From contig CM057144.1 of the NCBI GenBank assembly GCA_029964075.1, positions 5,603,281-5,667,280 on the forward strand: a DNA stretch of 64,000 nucleotides, given 5' to 3'. Below the pieces are notes generated by a model. That model ran no database searches. It worked only from the letters and a program-made list of their open reading frames with translations, and was not told the origin of the DNA. A program made the position numbers and the translations under genes. Of the stretch, positions 21,675 to 33,034 are shown piece after piece. This DNA is from Patiria pectinifera. Taxonomy: Eukaryota > Echinodermata > Asteroidea > Valvatida > Asterinidae. The first letter of the stretch is position 1; every line of letters begins with the position of its first letter.

Positions 21675-24600
21675 ACAGGGGTCCACCATTGGACGGATGT
21701 GCTGAGGTACGATCGCGAATGGACGTTGTTTTTGGATCGCTCCCACATGTTTGTAACAAACAATCAAAATCTCTCACCAAGGGACACATGCTTTATGTCA
21801 GAATCAAGCTAGTACATCACTGCATCTACATATATTCTCAGCAGTAAAAGGAAGGTAATATCCACCGACTTCTCCTTAAAAACGTACATTTTGGTCTACA
21901 CTAAATCTACAGTCCAGCTCTAGTACACATATAACTCCGAGCCACCCGATAGGCTACATAACAACAAGCCTTCTGTTATGTTCTGCACGGCCGAGTAACC
22001 AACAATAACCATTCAGTGACTTTTCATTCGCTATTGATGTGCTTCAGTGTGCGGTTTGACTCCCGCGCATAGAGTATTTTCTCTACACATGTCTATCTCG
22101 TTTCGACATCTTTCCCCGGGGAGCTCCCCCTCATCCTTGACCATTGCCACATTTAATGTCAGGGGTCTGACAGTTCCTACCAAGCGAGCACAACTTGCAG
22201 TTGACCTTGCCAGCCGAAAGGTTGCAGTTTGCTGCCTTCAGGAGACTAAACGGCCTGATGGGCTAGGCGAAATTCACAAGGGCTACCGTCTATTGTGCTT
22301 AACATCTACGTCACGTCATCATGGATTGGGATTTGCAATCGCCCCATGGCTACAAGATCGTATATTACGGTACTGGGCTGTATCGGACAGAGTGGCCATC
22401 ATCCAAATATCTTTGTCAGGCAAGTCAATCATGACACTTGTAAACGTGTATGCACCTCACACAGTCCTTGTCAATGCCAACGTGGACGAGCAAGACCAGT
22501 TATTTTGCGATCTAGCTGAAGTGACGTCATCGTATAGATCAAGTGCTTTGTTCTACATCGCAGGAGATTTCAATGCTAAGCTTGGAATTCGTCACGACCA
22601 AGAAACGATCATGGGTAGGCATACACGAGGCAGAAGAAATACCAGTGGGACCGTATTGGCCAACTTCCTCGATGCACATGGACTGTTTGCCTGTAACACG
22701 TCATTTGCTCACCCTGCACGTCACCAAACAACATGGCAGGGCGCTCGTCGAGACGCTGTGACTGACAGACCAGTAAAGATCTACAATGTCATTGATTACA
22801 TTGTGTGTCGTCAGCCGCAGAAAGCCTTGCTACAAGATTCTCGCTCTTACTTCGGAACCTCACTAGAGAGTGACCATCGCCTTGTGATCGCACGCCTTGA
22901 TGTATCTCAACTGTTCCACTGCTGGGAACGGCGAAAAGGGACAAGTAGTAAGACCATTCGTTACGCCACTGACCGACTCGCCAACCCAGAAGTACGAGCA
23001 CGATATCAGATTGAAGTCCAGCGAAAACTCGCAAGTACAACACCATCACTGATATGCGCTCAAGATCGCTGGAACGCTTTATCGGAGGTCATTCGTACAT
23101 CTGCAGCTAGCACGATGGGCCCTGTACCCAGCACAACTAAACACCGACAACTTTTCTGTCCGGAGATAGAACAAATGTCTCTAAAACAACTAAATCTTCG
23201 CCTCCGCATTGACGCTATGCAACCCGGTGATACAAAAAAGCGACTCAAACAAGAACGGAATACCATCCTCCACTCCATGCGCAAACGTGCCGAAGTCAAC
23301 GCCTCTGCACGACTAGACGAACTTGCGGCAGAGGTTGAACGCCTCCATGATGGTGCACAGATGTTCCGTGCAGTACGACTACTCTACCGCAAGCCCTACA
23401 TCCCTCCTGTGATTCACAACGAACATGGCCAAACCGTAAATGACGCAACTGAAACTGGTAAAATAATTACAGAGTACTTCAGCGACCAATTCTGCGGTGA
23501 TGTCTCCACGGGCATGTCTCCTTTTCAAGGAGAGCGCCGTCCAATGCAAACCCCCGTACAGCCTGCAGAGGTGAAGGAAGCTATGAAGAAACTTAACAAT
23601 GGTCGTTCCTGTGGCTGCGACTCCATGCCTGGCGAGCTGCTCAAATACGCTGCAGACACCTTGGCACAACCAACAGCTGACATCTTCAACCAAGCACTGG
23701 AGGCACAGCAACCACTTAGCACTGGTCAAGGCATCCTCATTCTCCTTCAGAAACCCGGTAAACCCAAAGGCCAACTGTCTAGCCTGAGACCTATCGTCCT
23801 GCTGACGGCACTACGAAAGACACTTTCTCTTTTGGTCCTCAAACGCATTTACGGGAGGGTGGACGCATTTCTTGCCCCTGGTCAAAGCGGATTTCGACGA
23901 GGTCGTGGAACAGCAGATGTCGTCTTTGGCTACCGATGGCTGTGCGCCAAGACCCAACGCTACAAGAAAAGCGCAGAGATTCTTGGGATCGATATGAGTC
24001 GTGCCTTCGATACCATCAGAAGACACCGGCTGATGGAAGTACTCGAGACGTTTCTTGATGAGTCGGAATTGCGCATTATTAGACTACTCCTATCAGAAAC
24101 ATCGTTGGAGCCACGACTGCGGAGAGGTACCTGCGCTCCTTTTGAAACCACCATCGGCACACCTCAGGGAGACAGTCTTTCTCCAGTGTTGTTTGTAATA
24201 TACCTTGAAGCGGCTCTTCGTGACCTTCGTCAAAAGCTGCAAACACAAAGCAACCGGGACGGTGGTCTTCCTCTGGATGTGGCATATGCAGATGATGTAG
24301 ATTTCGTAAGCGACTCAAGAGAACTCATCGACAGGGTGGAACAAGTTGCACCAGGGAGTCTGCTCGAATGGTTTCTTATAGTGAATCCGACCAAAACTGA
24401 GCACACATCGGTGAAGCGTCTAGATTGCCGCGAAGAAGAGGAATGGCGCATGACGAAGAAGCTTGGCTCTCTGTTGGGAGACGGCGAGGACGTCGCCCGT
24501 CGTAAGCAGTTAGCTACTGTAGCTTTCCACCAGATGAAGACACTTTGGTTGCGGCGTCACCACGTGAGTGAGAGTCTTCGTATCCGCCTCTACAACGCAT

Positions 24601-25092
24601 TTGTGCTCCCCGTGTTACTGTACAACATGGGGACCTGGGGCCTCACCCAAAAACATACCGACCAACTTGACTCATTCCACCGAAGCCAGTTACGACAGCT
24701 CATTGGTATTCGGTGGCCACATAGAATCTCCAACAAGGCACTCTACGTTCGCTGCAAAAGTGGACCGGTCCACATCAAGGTCCTCAAAGCACGCTGGCGA
24801 CTCTTCGGACATGTCTTGCGGCTCCCGCGAGATGTACCCGCTCAACTATTCGTAGATGAGTACTTCCGATCGGAACCTGGGGTAGACATCTGGCGAGGAC
24901 GCCCTCGTATCACTCTACCAGTGGTGCTCGACCGAGACCTCAAGACAGTAGGCAAGCGTCTACACAGCACAGCTGGGTTGGACTACCTAAGACTTCTGTC
25001 CAAGGAGGAATGGACGGAGCCGACTGGAAGAATAGTCGAAACGGCAGAAGCGGAACTGACAATGTCAGCTACGCGATAACTGCTACACACAC
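21675..25092 (+). mobile_element. RTE-like LINE, full-length, with 13-bp target duplications
   Basis: ACATGGTATACTG occurs directly before (21662-21674) and after (25093-25105) this unit, as expected of target-primed reverse transcription. It has a ~370-bp 5' leader, one open ORF (22047-25079) and an extremely short 3' UTR ending in (CA)n, the compact 3' end typical of RTE-type elements. It lies inside the hAT-like element. The perfect duplication and intact frame mark it as recent. Confidence 0.9.
22047..25079 (+). CDS. RTE-like LINE ORF: APE endonuclease plus reverse transcriptase
   Basis: An open frame of 1010 codons. The APE endonuclease comes first: TIATFNVRGL (~31), QETKRPDG (~66), VNVYAP (~133), AGDFNAK (~171), DYIV and SDHRLV (~273). 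A basic linker follows (~300-430). The reverse transcriptase has LRPIVLLTALRK (~582), GFRRGRGT, IDMSRAFDTIRR (~650), GTPQGDSLSPVLF (~710) and YADDVDF (~748). The C-terminal thumb region ends without a zinc finger that I can see. The gene order, compact size and motif spelling fit the RTE/RTEX/Proto2 group, but the clade is tentative. The start Met may lie a little downstream, for example before SISFRHLSPG. Nothing is visibly broken. Confidence 0.9.
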   Translation: MCGLTPAHRVFSLHMSISFRHLSPGSSPSSLTIATFNVRGLTVPTKRAQLAVDLASRKVAVCCLQETKRPDGLGEIHKGYRLLCLTSTSRHHGLGFAIAPWLQDRILRYWAVSDRVAIIQISLSGKSIMTLVNVYAPHTVLVNANVDEQDQLFCDLAEVTSSYRSSALFYIAGDFNAKLGIRHDQETIMGRHTRGRRNTSGTVLANFLDAHGLFACNTSFAHPARHQTTWQGARRDAVTDRPVKIYNVIDYIVCRQPQKALLQDSRSYFGTSLESDHRLVIARLDVSQLFHCWERRKGTSSKTIRYATDRLANPEVRARYQIEVQRKLASTTPSLICAQDRWNALSEVIRTSAASTMGPVPSTTKHRQLFCPEIEQMSLKQLNLRLRIDAMQPGDTKKRLKQERNTILHSMRKRAEVNASARLDELAAEVERLHDGAQMFRAVRLLYRKPYIPPVIHNEHGQTVNDATETGKIITEYFSDQFCGDVSTGMSPFQGERRPMQTPVQPAEVKEAMKKLNNGRSCGCDSMPGELLKYAADTLAQPTADIFNQALEAQQPLSTGQGILILLQKPGKPKGQLSSLRPIVLLTALRKTLSLLVLKRIYGRVDAFLAPGQSGFRRGRGTADVVFGYRWLCAKTQRYKKSAEILGIDMSRAFDTIRRHRLMEVLETFLDESELRIIRLLLSETSLEPRLRRGTCAPFETTIGTPQGDSLSPVLFVIYLEAALRDLRQKLQTQSNRDGGLPLDVAYADDVDFVSDSRELIDRVEQVAPGSLLEWFLIVNPTKTEHTSVKRLDCREEEEWRMTKKLGSLLGDGEDVARRKQLATVAFHQMKTLWLRRHHVSESLRIRLYNAFVLPVLLYNMGTWGLTQKHTDQLDSFHRSQLRQLIGIRWPHRISNKALYVRCKSGPVHIKVLKARWRLFGHVLRLPRDVPAQLFVDEYFRSEPGVDIWRGRPRITLPVVLDRDLKTVGKRLHSTAGLDYLRLLSKEEWTEPTGRIVETAEAELTMSATR

Positions 25093-25963
25093 ACATGGTA
25101 TACTGTACCAAAAAATATGACAGTTCTCCATGGGCATGTTGATTTCATAAAAATGCTTCTAATTTCAAAACCGGAGGCACTGATCCTTGTGTAACTTATA
25201 GTGTTTGATTGATGGTCCAAGGTGGAGAACAGAAATCAGGCCTTCACCTTTAAAGGGTTTATATAAATCTCAATCTAAATTTGTAGGGAAAAACGTTAGG
25301 AATAAGACTATCAACTTGAGACTTTTAATGCACCTTTTGGTTCATGTAAGCCTACACCAGCACAGTTGATTCACAGTATTACTGTAAACAGATTAAGGAA
25401 TGATTAAAGCAAACGTGAGTGTGCTCTCTATAAAACTAAAAACTTTAAAAAAAAAAACCTTTTAAACTCAGATCTTGACTTAATCAAAACAATGATTTTG
25501 TGTAATTATGCAAAACCTAAATTGAGTCGATGGTGATGAAGAAGGGGTGTTTGAATGTGTTAACAACATCTTACACTTTGTAATTAAGTGGAATCAGTTG
25601 ATTTAAATTATTAAAATGACCCTCATAATTTGATTTTTCCAAAAATAGGATTTTTACAAACAAGTGATTTAAATCAGTGATTTTTATTTTAAAAAAACAC
25701 ATTTGCGATTTAAATCAGTGATTTAAATCAACGTGATTAAAATCGGCCAACCTTGTCCTTTATGGTCCATTGGCCAAAGTAATCAGTGCCACAGTAGGTG
25801 GAAGGCGGTCCAGGCTGGAGTCTATCTTCGGGGAGATTGACCATTTTCTGCTCTCCAGGTTTGGTATACAATCTGCGACACTTGGTGCATCGATGGATCC
25901 GACTGGCCACAGCTGAACTGCAGCCGACTATCCAGAAGCCATTAGATTTTATAGCCTGTGTAG

Positions 25964-28689
25964 TATGGGCGGCCATTAGGGCAAAAAAGACAATCACAAA
26001 ATTAAAGTTAAACAAAAATACAATAAAATCAAATGTACAATAATAAACAATAACGTACAATTAACAATGAAAATGTAGGACAACAAAATAAAGAAACCCA
26101 AAACAAAACTGAATCTTTAAAAAAATAAAAACACAAATTAAACATAACAAATAAACATTCGTGTTAAATGTACAATAAAACACAAATTAAACTAAACTTA
26201 GAATTACTGTAAGTCCCGCGTCGAATGTAAACCCCAAAATTACTGTAAGCCCCAGGACGAATGTAAATCCCAAAATTACTGTAAGCCCTGCGATGAATGT
26301 AAACCCCAAAATTACTTAAAGCGGGGTACCAGTCTACATGGACTGGTATACAACAACCCATCACTGCAGCGTGGCCGCGCTACATAGACTGTACACGTGC
26401 AACTTTTGCGTTTATTTGGAGGGGGCGTAATCATACACGAAGCCACTATGTTACATGTCAAGTCGGATTGGAGGGGACATTTGGGGGGGGGGGCAGCCAC
26501 CATGATCAATTAATATTGTCAGATTGGGCATTTTTTCTTTTTTGAGAAGTGATTTATAGCTGAGAACATAGCAAGGATGGACCGATATGTGCAGGCTAAG
26601 TTCAGGGAATAATTTTCATTGTTGGAAAATTCCAAGAAAACTTTCCAATTTGCCGCCGTGAAGTAAAGTTGATTTAACGGGGAATAAAATTGGGTTTTGT
26701 TATCAGCATCAGCAGGAGCGTTCCTCTTTCTTTTTACTTTTTGGGAAAGGAGTCAAATGATCTGAGGACCGAAGGCTCTGCGGATGAACATTTTTGACTT
26801 TATCTTGCGACCAGCATGGCTTTACGTTTTGTGAGTTGTAGGGGAAAATTCTGTTGATTTACACTGGTATGGATATCGGTACCAGTGTAGGTACATAATG
26901 CCTAGAGCGTATTTCAGAGACAAATTTGAAAAACGCGAATGCAACAAAGAAGATTTAACCCTTCTTCCTCAGTCAAAAAGGCGAGATCTCATGAACGTTA
27001 AGAAAAATTAACCGATAAAAAGGTGCGCGGCCACTTGTCTATTTGTAATACCCACAAAAAAAAGCATCAGGCAAACGGGCCCTTCTCGGAACACACCGGC
27101 AGTGGCGAAAATCTGTTCTGGGGATAGGGGATGACTAAACTAATAAAAAATTGCACGGCCCTGAAAATTCGAAAGGGGGGGGGGGGGACTCTTGCTGGAC
27201 ACCATACAACGACACCAGGGGGAGTTGAACAGATGTACATCATGTATATCTACGCCCCTTGACCTTACATCAAAAGGTGCATTTTAAAGCTGTTGTACTT
27301 TTTCTTCCTTTTTCAGTTGAATACATTTTGGTTGTAGGGAAGTTTAAAATATCTCAAAATCTGCCCTTTTTTGTCTTCCCACCACGTGGGCAAGGGGTGT
27401 GGGGATGTGATCCAATAGTCTATTCCCCTTGGTCAAAAATGGGGGGGGGGGGGTATATACCCCCATCCCTCCAAGGGCGGATTTTTTTAGGGGGGGCAAC
27501 GGAGGCCTTCCCCCCTCCCCCCCCCCCATAAATATAGAACCCATTTTTTTTTATGTGACGTCGCAATAAAGGCAGGCACTCTGGGCAGCTCATTAAACAA
27601 CACTGGTTTCCATACCAATGTAAATCAACAGAGATATTCTCTATCAAAAATGTTCGCAGAGCCTTCGGTCCTCTGAACATTTGACTCCTAGCCCAAAAAG
27701 AATGAGCAACAGTCCTGCTGATGATTATAACAAAACCCCAAACCCAATTTTATTCCCCTTTAAATAATACTTCACGGCGGCAAATTGGCAAATTTTCTTG
27801 GAAGTTTCCAACAATAAAAATTATTCCCTGAACATAGCATGCACATATCATTCCATCCTTGCTATGTTCTCAGCTATAAATCATTTCTCAAAAAAGAAAA
27901 AAATGCCCAATCTGACAATATTAATTGATCATGGTGGCTTCCCCCCCCCCCCCCTAAAAAAATTCCCCTCCATCCGACTTGACATGTAACATAGTGGCTT
28001 CTTGTATGATTACGCCCCCTCCACATAAACGCAAAAGTTGCACGTGTACAGTCTATGTAGCGCGGCCACGCAGCAGTGATGGGTTGTTGTGTACCAGTCC
28101 ATGTAGACTGGTACCCCGCTTTAAGTAATTTTTGGGTTTACAATTTTGTCGCGGGACTTACAGTAATTTTGGGGTTTACATTCGTCGCGGGGCTAATACA
28201 GTAATATTGGGGTATACATTCGACGCGGGACTTACAGTAATTTTGGGATATATACATGTACATTCGTCGCGGGGCTTACAGTAATTTTGGGGTATACATT
28301 CTTTGCTGCCGGGACTTACAGTAATTTTGGGGTATATACATTCGACGCGGGACTTACAGTAATTTTGGGGTTTACATTCGTCGCGGGGCTTACAGTAATT
28401 TTGGGGTTTACATTCGTGGCGATACTTACAGTAATTTTGGGGTTTACATTCTTCGCGGGGCTTACAGTAATGTTGGGTTTAGTTTAATTTGTGTTTTATT
28501 GTACATTTAACACTAATGTTTTATTTGTTATGTTTATTTTTTTTATTTTTTACGTTTCAATTTTGTTTTGTTGTCCTTCATTTTCATTGTTAATTGTACG
28601 TATTGTTTATTTTTTTTGCATTTTATTTAATTTATTTTTGCTAAACTTTAATTTTGTGATTGTCTTTTTTGCCCTAATGGCCGCCCATA
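25964..28689. mobile_element. 2.7-kb foldback DNA element with subterminal tandem repeats
   Basis: The ends are TATGGGCGGCCATTAGGGC and its complement. Long inverted arms run from about 25964-26885 and 27600-28689, with a ~715-bp loop. The right arm carries about nine ~36-bp units (TTTTGGGGTTTACATTCG, then CGGGGCTTACAG); the left arm carries three to four in inverse. Runs of G or C mark the inner arms (26484, 27430-27530, 27942). Flanks GTGTAG and GTGTTG could be a decayed target duplication. There is no transposase. The layout resembles the TU foldback elements described in sea urchins (established knowledge), but membership is inferred. It splits the zinc-binding part of the BEL/Pao integrase. 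Confidence 0.85.
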
Positions 28690-29159
28690 GTGTTGTTAAG
28701 CCTCGACCTTGGTGGGCGACGTGCCGATGAAAGTACAAAACCGGACTATCATCTCATCAGTGACGTGGTGTTTGCCGAACGATGTTTCTGCTTTCTGGTT
28801 GCGCCCACCATCTATAAAGGAATCGAGTCTAAAATGGAGCAGATCTTCGGGGTACGATTCCGTTTCCTCGCTGTTTGTCTATCAATGTCAGTGCTTTTCA
28901 CTTAAAGGTTTGAAAGAGCCTGCTATTCTCGAGGAAATGATTCCTTCTGTGTGGGTTTGAGTATCTGAATCTCATTATGTAGAGAAACATTCCTGGTCGG
29001 GGATGGGTGCCATCCTTTGGTTATTATTCTGGGTTACCTCTGAAAATATTGTCTCAGTAAACTTTCTTGAAGTATATGCAGGTGGCAATGCCTCGCTTAG
29101 TTTGACGCCAGTCTGAAAAGACTTGCGTCAATGAAAGTCTGAAAAGACTGGCGTCTGAA

Positions 29160-29740
29160 AAGACTGGCGTCAATGGCATTGTGGGACACTATTCCACCAC
29201 ACATCCGGGATGCTGCTGTAATCTGTCCCCTTCCGACTTTTCTCCGCCAACTTAAAGACATTTGCTTAAATCCTGACTAACTATAAATTACTTTGAATCT
29301 ACCCGTATTGACCCAGGAGCAAGCAATTGTGGAAATTTAATTAGTCTTCCTCTCCCTGCCTGCTCGTGTCTTGTAGATTTTTTCAATGTTCCTGTTTTAC
29401 AACGTTTGGGATGACATGCTTTCGAGCAACAGTAAGTTTACTTGTGTTGTCCCTGACCTGCATAGTATTGTGTTTTTTGGTGTTTTACTTGAGGTTTTTT
29501 TTGGGTGTCCCTTCCACTGATTGACCACTCATACTTGCATGCTATCCTCATACATTCATCTTTTTATCATTCATGTTTTTACCAAAGTTCACTATATGCT
29601 CATCTAGTTGCCCTGCTGTCATCGTCTTTGTTGTACATGTATATAGTTCTTTTGTCGGTATTGTCTTATTTTTGTATTTCTATAGTTTTGGATTTTTCTG
29701 TACATGTATTCTTGTTTTTGTGCTGTTGAGGTCGAATAAA
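29160..29740 (+). mobile_element. LINE 3'-end remnant
   Basis: Translation of 29160-29281 gives a typical LINE C-terminus (ALWDTIPPHIRDA, TFLRQLKDICL) followed by a stop, then ~450 bp of 3' UTR ending in AATAAATAATA. It is 5'-truncated; upstream RT motifs are absent. A ~35-bp tandem duplication containing GTCTGAAAAGACTGGCGTC precedes the coding piece. Confidence 0.7.
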
Positions 29741-29743
29741 TAA

Positions 29744-30011
29744 TACTCTTTTCGCCCCAATAGGGTGACTTTCCCATAGACTTGTGCACAAGCCTAAACT
29801 GTCACCTAACCCAAGTTTACCTTATGTTTTTTTCCACGAAATTTAGTATTTATACTAATTGGACCATGAGGAATCGATCTAGATGGTTTTCGACAGCAGA
29901 ATTCCTTGTCCTAAGGGTCATTTTCATAAAAGGGCGACAGTTATTATGTCGCCTCAATAAGGTGTATCGCCCTATTGTGGACGGAGTTCGCAAAATCTGT
30001 CGCCCTATTAC
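29744..30011 (+). mobile_element. ~270-bp MITE, copy 1
   Basis: This is about 95% identical by eye to the reverse complement of 63239-63514. Near the ends lie AATAGGGTGAC and its inverse partner GTCGCCCTATT, so it has short inverted termini. It lies in an AAT-rich microsatellite directly after a LINE tail. It has no coding capacity. Confidence 0.75.
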
Positions 30012-33000
30012 AGTAATAGTAGTAATAATACAAATAATAAAAAGTTAACAGTGGACTCGGTTTTGATCGTCATCCTGCCTAAGATATACACTGTGCGTAT
30101 AGCCAATATAGTACTGGCGTCTAAGAAGTGACAACGTCTCGACACCATGTTTCCAAAGGAGTGCTGGTAGCATCGGGGTATTATCAGCTTTTCGTGGCGA
30201 GGAAGGCTTCCTTTCCAATACTCCCAGCGTGACCTAATCTCGTCGTCTAGTGGTGAATCACAGTTGACTTGATTTTTGCCTAGACATTGTTAGATTCTAC
30301 CCTGGAATTGAACCCCATTTTGTGTGAAGGTGGAACCCGCCTCGCGTCCCGTTGGACGAATTGGGCTGCCTGTTCTCGGCAATTATTCATGTAGTCCTCT
30401 GGAATGGACCCCAAGCCAAAGTTGGCACATCTTGGGGATGATACAGCCCCAAAAAAGTGTACACCCATTCTCTACTCCAAAGGATCTGAATTGAATCATC
30501 AATGAATGCAATGAGATTTTGCCGGCATTTGCACAGTGTGCTAACAAGGTTTTTGATCAAATCTAGCCCCTGGAACAGATGGTCGTTTTAAGACACCCCC
30601 TTGAATGTTGCGCTTCAGTCCTAGACCAGGCAGATCTTTCGTTGCTTTTTGGGGATGATAGATGCCGTGGTGGGGAATAAACCACACCCGGCCTTGGTCT
30701 TGTTACTGCTGCAATCTCTAACTGGCACGCATTGTGCATAGCTCTTATTAATGATATCACCTACAAATGAGTTGTAGTCATCATAGAACGCTGGATTCTT
30801 CCTGAATCCGCCACTTGAGATAGTTCAAGCGATGTAGGCCCAGGGACTTGTTGTTTGGAAGGTCTGGGTTGCTCTCTTAATCAGCTCAAGCATGAACCAG
30901 TGAGCGCAACATGAAAACTCTTGTTTTTGTTTTGTTTTTTGCCTCTAAATACTTAAAAAAAGTTTTAAGGACATCATAATCTTCGTAATGTGAGAATCCG
31001 ACTTTAAGTGTCAACCTCTGAGCCCAAGAGGGCGCCCTTTTTAGAAAGTGCAGTTCTCTTATGCACTCTGCATGAAACAAGTGCAGGTTGATCAGAAACG
31101 ATCCGGTAAATATCCAGTTTTTATGTTGCTTTTAAATCATGATTTGGGTCTAATGAATGAACAGTGGGTATCGTAAAGGATCACAGAAGTATCTGAAACA
31201 GGAGATTAATCTTGGATTAGACCAATTTGCATTGATTTTGGATAACTTTTGTTGCCTAAACTTTGATTCACAGAACCCGCGTGTGACAACTTTTACACAT
31301 AGATTTTGTATTCAATTGTACTTGTACACTGTGAAGCGTTGCTTTCTATACAGCATTACGCTCACGTGCGCGCTGTACGTGTGGAAAGTTTTGGTGACCT
31401 TTGGGGTCATATCCATGACAACCGCGCACGGTACACGTACTATTTTACTATTTGAAGCTGCGCGCTGTGAAACACATGATTTTACAGGGAAGTTTGTTTA
31501 TAAATGTAAACTGTATTTTCATTACTTCCATGTATGCTAGGTACATTGCACAAGGTGTTGGCACAGGCTTATAATCAATCCATGATTGTAAACCCACAAG
31601 AGTTGGGTGAGTCAAGGTTTTATTATTTTGATTGTGTTTATTTTCTCTGATGTTATACAGATTTAATTGTTTAATGTCGTAGAGATTGTATGATTAACTT
31701 TTGTATCAAATATTTATTTATGTTGTCATATTTCAGGGATTTGATACACGAGGGATTTGAAGGGATTTTATACACCAAGGATTTTATACGTTCAAGGCTT
31801 TTAATAAACCAAGACCTGAATTAATTTCTTGTGTTGGGAGTCCTCTTGCCGTGAGGGCACACGCCCTCCAATCCGAAGGATCTTCATAGTTCTTCAACCC
31901 AGGGACGCTGCCGCCGGGCGTCGCCTACCCTCACAGTAAATTCAATCGGAAACAAATTAAACATTAGAAAATCCTGGGGATAGACCTACTATTTTTAACA
32001 TTTTGATGTCAAATGCATACTGCCAAATAGTGTGCCAGATGAAATAACCACGGAAAACGGTGATTTAAAGCGTGTTTTCTCAAACATCTCAAATTGTACA
32101 ATGTCATGGCTTTATTCAAAATTCACACTGTTCATAGTTGTGGCTTCGTTGAGCGCTTGGGCTACATTAAATGCAGGGTTTAGTGGTTTTAGCTAGCTAC
32201 ATTCAGGTCTCTGACCGTAGGTGCCGTACAGACTAGTATATTATCCTTTTCAACTTTTTTCTTGTTTACGATGATCAAATGAGGGCTTCAACCTCGGAAT
32301 TTCCCCTAGATTGGCAAAATAATTGGTCACAGAGACTCCCGTCCGGGATCAGTATCACGAAAATAATGGGCCCATAGGACTCACATTAAAACGCAGACTT
32401 ACCGTGTTCGATCGAATGCAGCCGTTTGGGGGTACCGTCAGCAGTAGCCGAATGCCTCATTCGTTGTGGCCCAAGCTCAGTTCGTGGATTGGGCAGGACA
32501 CATTCGACATGATACCTGGATACAACCTGTTAATGCCTGCCGATCACTGGGCCTGTAGTTTTGCTTTTAAGCGCATCGGTATCGTATGTTCACGCGTCAC
32601 AAAGCTCACTCAAAGTAATCAGGGGCCTAACTAACACTTTGATGTTTCCACGATCTATGTGCCAGGCAGCGATTATCTATCTTTAGCAACAGGGTTTGTG
32701 TGTACTTAGCCACTGGAGCTGCAAAACAAGTTCTCGAACACTTATTTGGAAAAAAATTCAAATCATAAATAAGTAAAAAAAAAAAAACATGCTCAAAATG
32801 ACAATTAACTTGTGTTCCACTTGTGTTCTGGAAAAATGTGGTGAAGAAATCGTCACCGTTTTCACAAACAGCCACATACTATATATATATGACGTTGATT
32901 TTGAAGAAAAGTGTTTTCGAGATAATCGCAAAAGAAGTTTCTTATATTTTAAAACTGCAAGAAATACTACTGAATTTTTACATTACCCGGTAATAAGACC

Positions 33001-33030
33001 AATAATGCAGTAGTTAATTGGTGAAGATTA
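30012..33030. other. Non-coding DNA, nothing firmly recognised
   Basis: No frame has recognisable domains. One segment (31555-31938) begins TGTTGGCAC, has AATAAA late and ends CTCACA, which loosely resembles a solo LTR. Without a partner copy or target duplication I do not call it. Confidence 0.5.
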
Positions 33031-33034
33031 ATTA

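Larger units (their letters stand above)
21300..25755. mobile_element. hAT-like non-autonomous element with 8-bp target duplications
   Basis: The left end CAGGTTTCTTT and the right end ...GGCCAACCTTG form short imperfect inverted termini of hAT type (CAGGTT / CAAGGTTGG). TCCTTTAT flanks both sides exactly (21292-21299 and 25756-25763), the 8-bp duplication expected of hAT. Subterminal regions carry repeated GATTTAAATCA words (about 21313-21335 and 25625-25740). Without the LINE it hosts, the element is about 1.0 kb with no transposase frame. It splits the BEL/Pao integrase. Confidence 0.85.
20690..28900 (-). mobile_element. BEL/Pao LTR-retrotransposon fossil in three collinear pieces
   Basis: Minus-strand integrase-region sequence appears in three places in the right order: 28690-~28900 (region before the zinc-binding domain, with HHVTDEMIVRF and HQGRGL), 25764-25963 (zinc-binding part with HRCTKCRRL, then the start of the core) and 20690-21291 (KRYGVLFTCMASRA, LLRSDQGT, GGVW-RQIRSVRRV, LDDESLRTLMCE, LPPPGTF). 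The gaps are a foldback element (25964-28689) and a hAT-like element (21300-25755). Ends and LTRs were not identified. The fossil is incomplete and broken, and older than both guests. Confidence 0.85.

Noticed and set aside
31157-31540. 127-codon plus-strand frame
   Set aside because: No recognisable domain, signal or homologue; likely chance.
31555-31938. Possible solo LTR (TGTTGGCAC start, CTCACA end, late AATAAA)
   Set aside because: No partner copy, no matching target duplication and no primer or purine tract; the ends alone are too weak.
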